From: JAAYAY01 sp963674575
GTDB taxonomy: Bacteria > Planctomycetota > Planctomycetia > Pirellulales > Thermoguttaceae
Assembly: GCA_963674575.2 (NCBI GenBank)
Contig: CAXXQT010000007.1
Span: 434,001 to 498,000 of the forward strand
DNA length: 64,000 bases
Direction of reading: 5' to 3'
Below are positions 24,354-33,365 of the stretch, one piece after another. The notes below the pieces were generated by a model. That model was not told the DNA's origin, did no database searches, and worked only from the letters and a program-made list of their open reading frames with translations. Made by a program: the position numbers and the translations under genes. Position 1 is the first letter of the stretch; every line of letters starts with the position of its first letter.

Positions 24354-25130
24354 ATGAAGCTACTCGAATTGACATTGCCCACTCCCGAAGAGAACCTCGC
24401 CCTGGACGAAGCACTCCTGGATCAGGCGGAGGCCGAGGAAGGTGCTTCCGAGGTGCTGCGGCTCTGGGAACCGGACCGCCCCATGGTGGTGGTTGGGCGC
24501 AGCTCGAAGCTGGCCCAGGAAGTGAAGGCTGAGGAGTGTGCCCGGCGGGAGATTCCTGTCCTCCGGAGGTCAAGTGGGGGAACATCGATCGTGGCGGGGC
24601 CGGGCTGCCTCATGTACGCCGTTGTACTGAGTCTCAACGAGCGTCCTGCCCTGCGGGCAATCGACCATGCTCACCGATTCGTCCTGGATCGGATTGCGGC
24701 GGCCCTGGCCCCTTTGACGCCACCCATCCGCTGCCGCGGGACGAGCGACCTCGTTGTGGGTGAGTCCGAGAAGTGTCCAGTTGGCTGTGGAGTCGAAAAC
24801 GATCAACCGAACTCGGTGGCGCGCAAGGTTTCGGGGAACAGCGTGCGAGTGAAGCGGGACTGGCTCTTGTATCACGGCACGCTGCTCTACAATTTTCCAA
24901 TCGAATTGATCGAAGCCTGCCTGCCCTTGCCGCCCCGCGAACCGGACTACCGCGGGGGGCGGTCCCATCGCCTGTTTGTGGCGAACTTGCCGGTTTCGCG
25001 AGACGACCTTCGCCGGGCGATGATCGCAGGCTGGCAGGCTGACGAGCCCTTGGCGAACTGGCCCCGCGAGCGGACCTCCGAACTGGTAGCGCAACGCTAC
25101 AGCCTGGCTTCGTGGCACGCCGATCGCTAG
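24354..25130 (+). CDS. Lipoate-protein ligase A-like protein
   Basis: ATG at 24354 starts MKLLELTLPTPEENLALDEALL, giving 258 residues. The lipoyl/biotinyl transferase fold is visible: LRLWEPDRPMVVVGRSS, the binding-loop equivalent RRSSGGTSIVAGPG, and the lysine motif ARKVSGNSVRVKRDWLLYHGTLLYNF. LplA enzymes attach lipoate or octanoate to the swinging domains of 2-oxoacid dehydrogenases and GcvH. The usual small C-terminal accessory domain of LplA is absent, so this may be a transferase (LipM-like) and not a full ligase. A short insertion with two cysteines (ESEKCPVGCGVEN) precedes the lysine motif. Confidence 0.75.
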   Translation: MKLLELTLPTPEENLALDEALLDQAEAEEGASEVLRLWEPDRPMVVVGRSSKLAQEVKAEECARREIPVLRRSSGGTSIVAGPGCLMYAVVLSLNERPALRAIDHAHRFVLDRIAAALAPLTPPIRCRGTSDLVVGESEKCPVGCGVENDQPNSVARKVSGNSVRVKRDWLLYHGTLLYNFPIELIEACLPLPPREPDYRGGRSHRLFVANLPVSRDDLRRAMIAGWQADEPLANWPRERTSELVAQRYSLASWHADR

Positions 25131-25155
25131 AGCGGCTACTCCCAGTGTGCTTCCC

Positions 25156-25677
25156 ATGAGCAGTCACTCCATCCAACTGAACGCTTCGCTCTCCCGACTC
25201 ACCGGGCTTGGTGTGCTGCTTGCCCTCCTGTTTTTCGTGGCGGGAGGCAATGCGTACACGCCCCCCGCCGAATCGGCTTCAATGATGAAGCCTCCGGAGG
25301 CCCGAGACGCCGCCCCAGACGACCGGGATTCCCGATACCGCGCTCTTGCCCTCGGCACATGGCAGGATGAGTACAAGGGGAAGCGGACCATGCGCCTCCT
25401 GGCCGACGGAACGGGGTCCATGGTTGTCGAGCTTTCGGGCCTGTCGGCTACCCTGTTTGCCAGCCGCTTGGAATTCGACATGGTTTGGTCAATCCAAGAC
25501 GGGCGGATGCAGAAGCGAACCGTGGGGGGGCGTCCCGAGGGCAAGGTGAAGGCAATTCTCGCCATGATGGGCGACCGGGTGAACGAGCCAATCCTGGAGC
25601 TCTCGGACCAGCGTTTGCTCCTGCTCGATGCCGACGGAACAACCCGCTACGACTGGCGGCGGGTGGAAGAAGAGTAG
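25156..25677 (+). CDS. Secreted protein of unknown function (173 aa)
   Basis: ATG at 25156 gives a signal peptide (LTGLGVLLALLFFVAGGNA) and a mature domain of about 125 residues. The segment ALGTWQDEYKGKRTMRLLADGTGSMVV and the following strands look like a small beta-barrel of the lipocalin-like DUF type that measures about 100 residues. No active-site residues stand out. It follows the lipoate-ligase-like gene by 25 bp and may be co-transcribed. Confidence 0.55.
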   Translation: MSSHSIQLNASLSRLTGLGVLLALLFFVAGGNAYTPPAESASMMKPPEARDAAPDDRDSRYRALALGTWQDEYKGKRTMRLLADGTGSMVVELSGLSATLFASRLEFDMVWSIQDGRMQKRTVGGRPEGKVKAILAMMGDRVNEPILELSDQRLLLLDADGTTRYDWRRVEEE

Positions 25678-25683
25678 CTGGCC

Positions 25684-25780
25684 CGTCGCGGTGGGATCCT
25701 TGCCGCCGAAAGACCTTCTCATGATAAACTCGTCCTGCCGGGTGGTGGGACCTTTACGGCGGCAGGGATGCCACCGCTAC
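25684..25780. repeat. Diverged copy of the GTAGCGGTGGCATCC inverted repeat
   Basis: Left arm CGTCGCGGTGGGATCCTTGC (25684-25703) and right arm GGCAGGGATGCCACCGCTAC (25761-25780) match the arms at 24186-24251 but with a longer, unrelated loop. It follows the stop codon of the secreted protein gene. Confidence 0.6.
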
Positions 25781-25865
25781 TTGCCCTTGATCTGGCGACG
25801 GTGGAAGCCGGGGGGGCTGGTTGCTAGAATCGATCGAGTTGCGACTTCTGCAAGGAGAAACTCCC

Positions 25866-26525
25866 GTGATCCAACTCGACGATGTCAGCAAGATCTACAG
25901 AACTCCCGATGGCGAGGTCCGTGCCCTGGATGGGGTATCTCTTGCGATCGAGGAAGGGCAATACGTGGCGGTCCGCGGGGCGAGCGGCTGCGGAAAATCG
26001 ACCCTTCTGACCATTGTTGGCACCTTGGGGACCCCAACGAGTGGTCGGGTTACCATTGCCGGCAGCGATGTGGGCGCCATGAGCGCCTCGGGCCGAGCTC
26101 GATTTCGCGCCAGCCAAATCGGCTTCGTTTTTCAGACGTTCCATCTGTTGCCCTATCTGACGGTCCTGGAGAACGTTGTGGCCGCGGCCGCACCGGATCG
26201 AGTTGCCCACGCCAAGGAGCGGGCTGGCGAGATCCTCGAGAAATTCCAAATGGGCCACCGCCTGGGGCATCGACCTGGCCAACTGAGTACGGGAGAGTGC
26301 CAGCGTGTTGCCATCGCTCGAGCGATGATCAACCAGCCCAAGCTGATCCTCGCCGACGAACCCACGGGCAACCTTGATCCGGCGAACGCGAAGGACGTGC
26401 TTGACCTGCTGGGAATGTTCCACCAGGACGGGGGGACGATCCTGCTCGTCACCCACGAGGAGGAGGCCGCAAGCCGAGCCGGTCGTACCATCTTCTTGGA
26501 CGAAGGGCGGGTCGTCTCCGACTAG
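25866..26525 (+). CDS. ABC transporter ATP-binding protein, LolD/MacB type
   Basis: GTG at 25866 is preceded by AAGGAG eight bases upstream and gives 219 residues. An upstream in-frame TTG at 25821 falls in a TTGCTAGAAT promoter-like sequence. Walker A is GASGCGKSTLLTIVGTL, the signature LSTGECQRVAIARAM, Walker B LILADEPTGNLD, and the switch region LLVTHEEEAA. The N-terminal EGQYVAVRG and loop ASQIGFVFQTFHLLPYLTVLENV are typical of the LolD/MacB/FtsE class, which drives lipoprotein release or mechanotransmission. No permease gene is adjacent, so the partner must be elsewhere. Confidence 0.85.
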   Translation: MIQLDDVSKIYRTPDGEVRALDGVSLAIEEGQYVAVRGASGCGKSTLLTIVGTLGTPTSGRVTIAGSDVGAMSASGRARFRASQIGFVFQTFHLLPYLTVLENVVAAAAPDRVAHAKERAGEILEKFQMGHRLGHRPGQLSTGECQRVAIARAMINQPKLILADEPTGNLDPANAKDVLDLLGMFHQDGGTILLVTHEEEAASRAGRTIFLDEGRVVSD

Positions 26526-26560
26526 CCCTCGCGGCAGCGGGGCGCAGGCGAGGGTTTTTT
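26526..26560 (+). terminator. Intrinsic terminator of the LolD-like gene
   Basis: CCCTCGC at 26526-26532 pairs with GCGAGGG at 26548-26554, immediately followed by TTTTTT (26555-26560). It starts directly after the TAG stop codon. Confidence 0.75.
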
Positions 26561-26685
26561 GCCGGTTGCTGCCGAAAAGCAACTTCCGATGCCGCTGGCA
26601 CCTTGCAATAAATCGTTCTGTCCGTTAAGGATAGAGGAAGTAAATGGGTCTTTTGGTATCGGGGCAGGAACAACGGTTGCACATA

Positions 26686-26721
26686 GTCGCTCCGCGAAAA
26701 GGCGTTTCTTCGCGGAGCGAC
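26686..26721. repeat. Perfect 13 bp hairpin (GTCGCTCCGCGAA family)
   Basis: GTCGCTCCGCGAA at 26686-26698 is perfectly complementary to 26709-26721 with a 10-base loop. It lies in the leader region of the response-regulator gene. A related hairpin with one mismatch is at 58083-58116, so it is likely a mobile repeat and not a dedicated regulatory structure. Confidence 0.6.
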
Positions 26722-26806
26722 ATTTGTTGTTACGCCGCCCCTTACGCAACCGGGCAAGACAGCCGACGCCCGGAGGTGGCGGTTGTTTTGATCGAGGAAT
26801 GCAGAC

Positions 26807-27235
26807 ATGGGGAAGAAGAAGGCAGCCCGACAAGATGAGCCGGCTGAAGCTGGGCGAAAGAAGATCCTGATTGTGGACGACGATGCCGAGATCATCGACA
26901 CCCTTCAGGTCGCCCTGGAAGCCAACGGCTACGAGGTCGTCTTCGCTCGAGACGGCACTCAAGGGCTGGCCATGTCGATTCGAGAAAACCCGGATATGAT
27001 GATTCTCGACATGATGATGCCCAGGCGGAGCGGGTTCCTCGTGCTGGAGAAGCTCCAGAGGATCCGGGAGGAGATGCTGCCGGTCATCATGATTACCGCC
27101 AACGAGGGGAATCGGCATCGGGCCCTGGCCGAGATGCTTGGCGTGGCTGCCTATATTCACAAGCCGTTCCCCATGGACCAGCTCCTGGATACCGTCGCCC
27201 GAGTTCTGGCCGAACAGGCCGAAACAGCGGGTTAA
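26807..27235 (+). CDS. Single-domain response regulator
   Basis: A 142-residue CheY-like receiver after a Lys/Glu-rich N-terminal tail of about 17 residues. The acidic pocket is ILIVDDDAE, the phosphoacceptor Asp is in MMILDMMMP, Thr/Ser is in VIMITANEG, and the conserved Lys is in YIHKPFPMDQL. There is no output domain, so it passes phosphate or binds a partner protein. No histidine kinase is nearby. It has its own leader of about 245 bp that contains a REP-like hairpin. Confidence 0.85.
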   Translation: MGKKKAARQDEPAEAGRKKILIVDDDAEIIDTLQVALEANGYEVVFARDGTQGLAMSIRENPDMMILDMMMPRRSGFLVLEKLQRIREEMLPVIMITANEGNRHRALAEMLGVAAYIHKPFPMDQLLDTVARVLAEQAETAG

Positions 27236-27242
27236 TGCCATT

Positions 27243-27296
27243 CGTTGGCCAGCCTTTAGGCTGTCTTCTGCACGCTAAAGCGTGGACTCCAACAAT
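27243..27296. repeat. Double-palindrome repeat (AGCCTTTAGGCT / CACGCTAAAGCGTG)
   Basis: Two adjacent palindromes, AGCCTTTAGGCT and CACGCTAAAGCGTG, are joined by GTCTTCTG. The same 54-58 bp unit is present inverted at 50665-50722 and truncated at 58246-58282. It starts eight bases after the response-regulator stop codon and could act as its terminator. Confidence 0.7.
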
Positions 27297-27506
27297 CAGG
27301 CGCCCCCATCTCCGAAACTTGGCAGGTTTTGGCGGTGTTGCAGCGACTCTCAACAGGCTGTGAGCATGGCCAGTGCCCCTTCTTGGCAGCCCTGAGCGGA
27401 TTGTGGCGATTCGACCGTGCCGACCGGCTTGTTATGAAGCCGTTACGGGTGTGCGTCCGATGAATTGACTTGGGAAGACGTCAATTCAACGGAGGCCATA
27501 GAACCC

Positions 27507-27704
27507 ATGAGCCGGATGAGCGACAATGCCCACCACGCCCAGTTCCATGTGCAAGTTGGTCTCGCCGAGTGTCTGGTGCGTTCTCCGGACGAGGCCAGCG
27601 CCGTGACGGCCGCACGGAACCACTTCATCCAGCGGATGCCCGAGCTGAGCGAGATCATCGAGGGAATCTCCGAGAAGGAGTTTCGGGTCGACCGCCTCGG
27701 CTGA
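27507..27704 (+). CDS. Small hypothetical protein (65 aa)
   Basis: ATG at 27507 is preceded by GGAGG at about 11 bases. The product begins MSRMSDNAHHAQFHVQ and is mainly helical and acidic (PDEASAVTAARNHFIQRMPELSEIIEGISEKEF). No domain is recognised. Small proteins of this pattern are found near hemQ in planctomycetes as far as I recall, but that is not evidence of function. Confidence 0.45.
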   Translation: MSRMSDNAHHAQFHVQVGLAECLVRSPDEASAVTAARNHFIQRMPELSEIIEGISEKEFRVDRLG

Positions 27705-27950
27705 GCCGGGGGGCGCGATTTCGGCAAAACGCCCGATCGGGCGGCACGGCATGCAGACGGCCACCTCTTTTGGGCTATTGGGCAGCGCCCGGCGGGGACG
27801 CGTTGCCCGCAGGGCGGAAGAGGCCTATCATTCAGTCTTTGGTCGCGCAAATATCGGTCTGCGACGGTCTGCGGCTTCTGGCTTTGAAGCTGAGGACCGC
27901 GTGGCCTTCCCGCGCGGCCCGGCCGAGAAGCCCATGCCGAGAGGTTACCA

Positions 27951-28784
<834 letters not shown>

Positions 28785-28821
28785 GGAAGAAGGCTGAAGG
28801 CCGAAGACTGAAGAGCTGTAA

Positions 28822-28848
28822 AACAGGGGGACTCTCGTCGCCCCTGTT
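28822..28848. terminator. Bidirectional terminator between hemQ and the beta-helix gene
   Basis: AACAGGGG (28822-28829) pairs with CCCCTGTT (28841-28848) across an 11-base loop. It sits between two converging genes whose stops are at 28784 and 28852, with short T-rich flanks on both strands. Confidence 0.5.
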
Positions 28849-28851
28849 GTT

Positions 28852-30414
28852 TCACTTCTCCTCGACGAGAACCACGCTTTCTGCGAATTGGGGATTCGGT
28901 GAAATGCGGGGTTTCTTTCCGCTGGCGGTGGTCAGGTTCCGAACGGTGATCTTCTTGCACCAAATGTAGGGGAAGGGAGGATCGACTCCCGGCTTGCCGC
29001 CGGGATCGCCGAAGAGGTACATGCCCTGGTAGTCTTTCGGGTGGTTCGAGTCATCGACGAACAGCCCGTCGACGGTGACCTCCGCGGGCATGAAACAGGG
29101 GTAGCCGAAGTCGTGCATGCCGTCGTTGCGGGCGCTGATCATCTGCGGGCGGCTCGTCCTTCCGGCGCCGGGAATCCAGCGGCAGTTGCGGATGACAACA
29201 TCACCCTCCCAGGTGCTTCCGTAATCGCCTCGGAAGCTGATCAGCGAGCCGCCGTTCAAAGTGGAATCTTCGACGGTGAGCAGGCCGCGTCCGATGGCGT
29301 TCAGGCCCGCATAGCCGAGGGTGCAGCGTCGGATCGTGTAGGTGCCGGAGACACCCATGTGGGTGTCCATCCTGGAGAGTGTGCAGTCTTCGAGGAGGAT
29401 GTTCTTGCAGAAGTTCGTTCCGATCACGCCCCAGAGCGAACGATCGTTGATGTCGTCCATCCGGCAGTTGATCATGGTGAAATTGACCACGCTGCCGACG
29501 CTGTAGTCGTAGGTTCCCATGCTGACCGGCTTGCCCGCCGAGCCGATGGTTTTGTAGGTCTTGTGCCCGGTGGCGAAGCAGTTGCGCAGGACGACGTTGG
29601 CGCAGTTGCTCACGCTGATGAAGCCGGAGTAGGGGTGGCCTACCGAGGTTTCTCCGACAATGTGGTGGGCCAGCCCGTCGACTTCCACGTTGGATCGGCA
29701 AATCCGAATGTTCCTGCCCCAGTAGTTGTAGCCGACCTTCTGCTCCATCCGATTCGCGGTGGTGGTGAAGACGCCGCCGTGGAGGACGAGTTTCTTTTCG
29801 TCGATGGGCCGGGCCTCGACGCGGCTGACGTGGTCGTAGTCCCAGTCGATGGCGCCCTCGATCGACCCGTCCCGGTGGAGGATGAAGCAGTCACGTTGGG
29901 ACGTGCCCGAGTTCTGGTTGAGGCCGCGGCGGATGAATCGCTTCGTTTTGTTGTTCGTTACCATGACGTAGCAGTCGTGCTCAGGATGCACGTCCAGTTG
30001 CTTCTGGTCGCGCGTGAGCCGATCGATCTTGAGCTTCTCCGGCTTGAGCAGGGAGCGAACCTCGAACAACGACTTTCGGTGGTTGTCAACATCCGTGTCG
30101 TCGATCGTGAAGCGGGATGTGCTCCAGTCGGTGTCGGTCGTGATGATCACCGTCAGGGCCTTGCGGCCCAGGTTGTATGTCGCGTCGGGCTTGGACTTGA
30201 CGCTCAGTCCGTGCTCGTTGGCATACTCATGGGCCTTGCAGATTGCCGGCAGATCGTCGTGCTCACCGTCGCCGACCGCGCCGAAGGCCTCGTAGGTGAC
30301 GATCTTGACATCAGACGCGGCGTGGTCATCGTCTCCTATCGCTTGTAGTGAGAGCAGGGGAAGGAGGACAGCCGTGATCGACACGATTAGAATCGTGGTT
30401 CGGTTGGGAGACAT
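28852..30414 (-). CDS. Secreted right-handed parallel beta-helix protein
   Basis: ATG at 30414 gives 520 residues starting MSPNRTTILIVSITAVLLPLLSLQAIG, a Sec signal. The segment VTYEAFGAVGDGEHDDLPAICKAHEYA is the pectate-lyase/pectinesterase-like entry to a beta-helix (PF12708). Coils of IxVxNCxxVxLxN type follow through the rest (ISVSNCANVVLRNCFATGH, NILLEDCTLSRMDTHMGVSG, YTIRRCTLGYAGLNAIG). Such proteins bind or cleave polysaccharides such as pectin, alginate or chondroitin. No unambiguous catalytic residues are seen. It has a promoter at 30516-30544, giving a leader of roughly 95 bases. Confidence 0.75.
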   Translation of the reverse strand: MSPNRTTILIVSITAVLLPLLSLQAIGDDDHAASDVKIVTYEAFGAVGDGEHDDLPAICKAHEYANEHGLSVKSKPDATYNLGRKALTVIITTDTDWSTSRFTIDDTDVDNHRKSLFEVRSLLKPEKLKIDRLTRDQKQLDVHPEHDCYVMVTNNKTKRFIRRGLNQNSGTSQRDCFILHRDGSIEGAIDWDYDHVSRVEARPIDEKKLVLHGGVFTTTANRMEQKVGYNYWGRNIRICRSNVEVDGLAHHIVGETSVGHPYSGFISVSNCANVVLRNCFATGHKTYKTIGSAGKPVSMGTYDYSVGSVVNFTMINCRMDDINDRSLWGVIGTNFCKNILLEDCTLSRMDTHMGVSGTYTIRRCTLGYAGLNAIGRGLLTVEDSTLNGGSLISFRGDYGSTWEGDVVIRNCRWIPGAGRTSRPQMISARNDGMHDFGYPCFMPAEVTVDGLFVDDSNHPKDYQGMYLFGDPGGKPGVDPPFPYIWCKKITVRNLTTASGKKPRISPNPQFAESVVLVEEK

Positions 30415-30515
30415 AGATAGACCTCGGTTGGGCACGCTCTGAAGCGGCGTCACCTGGCCAAGGTGGACGGCAACTGCCGCGATTGGGGAGGGAAAGGGGG
30501 CGGGAACAGCCAGCT

Positions 30516-30544
30516 ATTCTAATATGCCGGCGCTTGCCGAACAA
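30516..30544 (-). promoter_or_regulatory. Sigma-70-like promoter of the beta-helix gene
   Basis: On the minus strand TTGTTC (30539-30544) and TAGAAT (30516-30521) are 17 bases apart. The same pair of hexamers recurs at 61624-61653 on the plus strand. Confidence 0.5.
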
Positions 30545-30651
30545 CGAGCGAGGCCGATCGAGCGGCGGCATTTCTTCTATTCGGTGTTCGCTGCCCAGAC
30601 TACACTTCCCAGCAGTCCCATTTGGGAATTCCTTCAACCCATTCAACGAAG

Positions 30652-32244
30652 CTACTTCTTAACCGCCCACAAGTACTTCTTCGAAACCACGTAGAGCGTT
30701 CCGTTCGCCGCCACGGGGGTCGACCATGATGGTGCGCCGAGGGATATCTGGCTGAGGAGTTTCATCTCCTTCCCTGCAGCCAGAATGTCCAGGTGCTTCT
30801 CGTTGGGCAGATAGATCTTTCCGTCCGCCACGAGCGTGGAGGCGATCATTCGGGCGCGGGATTCGTAAACCCAGTACACTTCACCGGTCTCGGGATCGAG
30901 ACAGTGCAACCGCCCGGCCACGTCGGCAACGTAAAGCAGCCCGTCGGCGATGGACACGGTGGAAAGGGAGCGGTCCAGTCCCTGGTAGGTCCAAAGCTTG
31001 CCCGTCTTGGTGATGTCGCCCTCCTGGCTGGCGTCCAGGCAGACCAGGGCGCCCCGTCCCCGTCCGTGATCCGGATCACGTCCGATGGGCACATACACCC
31101 GGTCCTTGTAGAACGCCGGCGTGGCGATGATCTCGCTCATTCCCACGAACGATCCGTCGTTGAGTTCGTTGAGGGTGTCCCTCCGGCGTTTGTCGCCGAG
31201 CGTGTAGTGGACGATCATGTCCATCCCGTCAAACGACCGATACTCCGGCGGGTTGCAGTCGGCCCACCAGATCGTCTTCAGCGTCACGGGGGCTTTAGAG
31301 ACGCCGCTGAGCGCCTCGAAGGCGTAGCAGGCGCCGTCGCCTCCGCCCAGGAAAACCAGCTTGCGCCCTTGCACGGTTGCCATGGAAGGCGACGACCACT
31401 GCCCGTGCAGCATGTTGGCGGCGGTGGGCGCCGTGTCTTTGGCGAGGAAGCGGCCCGTCCGCTTGTCGAGCACGATGAGTGTGGGCGCGTGGGGCGCGAA
31501 ACACCGGCGCGCGGCGTCTTTCTCGATCGGCACATGGACGATACGATCCACGCCGTTGGAAGTGGTGACGTAGAGCAGGTCGCCGTCAACCAGCGGTGAA
31601 CCGTTGCAGGCATCCGAGGGACGGGATCCCACCGCCTTGTCCGCGTACATGTCGAACGTCCAAAGGACCTTGGCTTCACCCACGTCCGCCCCTGCCGTTG
31701 GCGGCCGGCCATTCGTGTCGAGGCACTGAACCACGCAGTTCTGATCCACGAAGTAGAGCCGGTCGCCGTCGACCGCAGGTGTGGAACAAACCCCAAGCGA
31801 CTTGGGGAACTGCCGAAAATTCATCGCATCGGCCTGCAGGTCCGAGCGGCACGGTTTGATCCACTGCCAGAGCAACTTGCCCGTGGCCTCATCAAAACAC
31901 TTCAGAACGCCTTGCCTGTCGACCATTCCGCCGAGAAACACCTTGCCGTCGGCCACCGTGGGCGTGCCGCAGCAGAAGTCGCCTATTCGGGCGGCCCACT
32001 TCACGTTCTCGGTCGTGTCCATCCGGATGCCACCGCCCTGGGGATCCTTCTTGCCTGGCACGAAGGATTCTGGCAGGTTCTTTTCGAGCGAGACCATGTT
32101 CTTGGACGGCGTCCCGCCCCATTGCGGCCAGTCCGCCGCGTTGAGCCCCGGCGCTGAAAGCAACGCACTCCAAGCCACCGCCATCAGAGCCAGCCGCAGG
32201 GCAGAAATGCGAGCAATACCGGCAGGGAACCTTGGGATGGTCAT
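30652..32244 (-). CDS. Exported PQQ-like beta-propeller protein
   Basis: A 530-residue protein with a Sec signal (ISALRLALMAVAWSALLSAPGLNA). The repeated blades show the PQQ/YvrJ-type pattern: GTPTVADGKVFLGG, STPAVDGDRLYFVDQNCVVQCLD, GSPLVDGDLLYVTTSNG, STVSIADGLLYVADVAGRLHCLDPETGEVYWVY, STLVADGKIYLPN. These eight-bladed propellers occur in alcohol dehydrogenases and BamB. The metal- and PQQ-binding residues of dehydrogenases are not apparent, so it may be a non-enzymatic scaffold or a kinase-type sensor. A homologous gene is at 56454-57968. Confidence 0.8.
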   Translation of the reverse strand: MTIPRFPAGIARISALRLALMAVAWSALLSAPGLNAADWPQWGGTPSKNMVSLEKNLPESFVPGKKDPQGGGIRMDTTENVKWAARIGDFCCGTPTVADGKVFLGGMVDRQGVLKCFDEATGKLLWQWIKPCRSDLQADAMNFRQFPKSLGVCSTPAVDGDRLYFVDQNCVVQCLDTNGRPPTAGADVGEAKVLWTFDMYADKAVGSRPSDACNGSPLVDGDLLYVTTSNGVDRIVHVPIEKDAARRCFAPHAPTLIVLDKRTGRFLAKDTAPTAANMLHGQWSSPSMATVQGRKLVFLGGGDGACYAFEALSGVSKAPVTLKTIWWADCNPPEYRSFDGMDMIVHYTLGDKRRRDTLNELNDGSFVGMSEIIATPAFYKDRVYVPIGRDPDHGRGRGALVCLDASQEGDITKTGKLWTYQGLDRSLSTVSIADGLLYVADVAGRLHCLDPETGEVYWVYESRARMIASTLVADGKIYLPNEKHLDILAAGKEMKLLSQISLGAPSWSTPVAANGTLYVVSKKYLWAVKK

Positions 32245-32299
32245 TTGGGTCCTCTTCTTCCGAAGAAGTCATGCTGCCGACCAGTCAACGGGCCAACGG

Positions 32300-32671
32300 T
32301 CAAAGTGGGCGTGTACTGTGAGAAAGGCTCACTGCGAGTTTGGTCACAACAAGCTGATTGAGGCTTACGCCTTCGTTGGATGCCTCTCGTTCCAGGGCTG
32401 CGTGCAACGACTTGGGCAAGCGCACCACAAAGCGACCACTCTTCGGGTTCGCCCCATCGGCCAAAGCACCCTTCTCCATGCTGTCAAGCAGCAGCTTGCG
32501 AATGGCCTGATACTCCGGCGTCTTCATGAACGCCTCTCGGTCGTTTCGCGATGGAAACGCCTTGACAATCAGGCCCGTGTCTGGATTGAACAGGAAGTTC
32601 GAGAAGTCAGCCCAAGTATCCAGCGACCCGGCTGCCTGCTTCGCAGATTCAAGGAGTTCCATATTGCTCAT
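32300..32671 (-). CDS. HicB-family antitoxin-like protein
   Basis: A 123-residue protein. The C-terminal half ends in FVVRLPKSLHAALEREASNEGVSLNQLVVTKLAVSL, the ribbon-helix-helix of the HicB/Arc type that binds DNA as a dimer. The N-terminal half (MSNMELLESAKQAAGSLDTWADFSNFLFNP) is a degraded HicB-like fold. Its ATG overlaps the stop of the preceding gene (ATGA at 32668-32671), and the pair has a promoter with a palindromic operator. It should act as autorepressor and, if the pair is a toxin-antitoxin module, as antitoxin. A canonical HicA (double-stranded RNA-binding fold) is not present. Confidence 0.7.
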   Translation of the reverse strand: MSNMELLESAKQAAGSLDTWADFSNFLFNPDTGLIVKAFPSRNDREAFMKTPEYQAIRKLLLDSMEKGALADGANPKSGRFVVRLPKSLHAALEREASNEGVSLNQLVVTKLAVSLSHSTRPL

Positions 32672-33015
32672 GGCGTTTCCTCCCCAGGACTTGGTTCTAC
32701 GAAATCGAGGCTGGCGTACACCCGCTCCAAGTACATTGACTCTTGTCCCAATTTGGCGCCCAGCTCCGACACAATCCGGCGCAGCTCGGGATATTGGCTT
32801 TCCCTTACCCAGATCCAGATTTTCTGCGTTTGGTCGATCTGCTTCTTTCCGTCTGCCATTTTGTAGGCACCTTCTACGGTGCCTTCCATGGACCATCCAT
32901 CCGCTAGCAGATACAACTGCTCCAAAAAGCCCATGATCGTTTCAGCAACTACGGGCGTTCCGTCATTGAGAGTGAGCGGCACCAGAACAGTGTATTTCTG
33001 AAGCGGATCATCCAT
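32668..33015 (-). CDS. Uncharacterised protein coupled to the HicB-like gene
   Basis: A 115-residue soluble protein starting MDDPLQKYTVLVPLTLNDGTPV, followed by LADGWSMEGTVEGAYKMADGKKQIDQTQKIWIWV and LRRIVSELGAKLGQESMYLERVYASLDFVEP. I recognise the pattern as a recurring small family with an alpha/beta ferredoxin-like look, but know of no function. It overlaps the HicB-like gene by four bases and is the first gene of the operon. It could be the toxin of an atypical module. Start ATG 33015 is preceded by GGAG at about 12 bases. Confidence 0.55.
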   Translation of the reverse strand: MDDPLQKYTVLVPLTLNDGTPVVAETIMGFLEQLYLLADGWSMEGTVEGAYKMADGKKQIDQTQKIWIWVRESQYPELRRIVSELGAKLGQESMYLERVYASLDFVEPSPGEETP

Positions 33016-33365
33016 GTTCGGTTGGACCTCTCCTATAAAATGATATCACATGTAGTATCACCGTCAATCCGGTTTTTTCCGGTCACAACCTGTCGGAGAT
33101 TTTGCTTGTCAGTAAGTTGCGACTCAGTCATTGGTTACGGTATTCCTTAGCCTTGAGGCCCGGACGATTCGCTACTTCTGTCGCGGCATTGAAGGCACTC
33201 CAACCGGCAGAAGTCTTCATTCTGCGCCAATAACCTCTTGTCGAAGGGCACGGAAAACCAACTGGGATAGATGAGACGGGCGAGAGAGGGGATGATGTAG
33301 TTGGTGGCTGAGAATAACGATGTCTGCGTTGTTTCCAGTTCGGAGCAATCGGTGAGGTTGGGGGT
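33016..33365. other. 350 bp spacer with the hicB operon promoter
   Basis: The proximal part (33040-33067) holds the promoter/operator of the minus-strand operon. Around 33071-33082 is a small GGTTTTTTCC hairpin. The part between 33120 and 33365 contains nothing I recognise. The plus-strand serpin-like gene starts at 33366 with GAGGTTGGGGGT as a possible ribosome-binding region. Confidence 0.5.
33040..33067 (-). promoter_or_regulatory. Promoter with operator between -35 and -10 (hicB operon)
   Basis: On the minus strand TTGACG (33062-33067) and TATCAT (33040-33045) are 16 bases apart. The spacer is the imperfect palindrome TGATACTACATGTGATATCA (33041-33060), which also touches the -10. This is the usual placement for an autorepressor, here probably the ribbon-helix-helix protein of the operon. 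The gene starts at 33015. Confidence 0.65.

Noticed and set aside
26606..26806. Leader of the response regulator as a riboswitch
   Set aside because: The only strong structure is a dispersed hairpin that recurs at 58083-58116.
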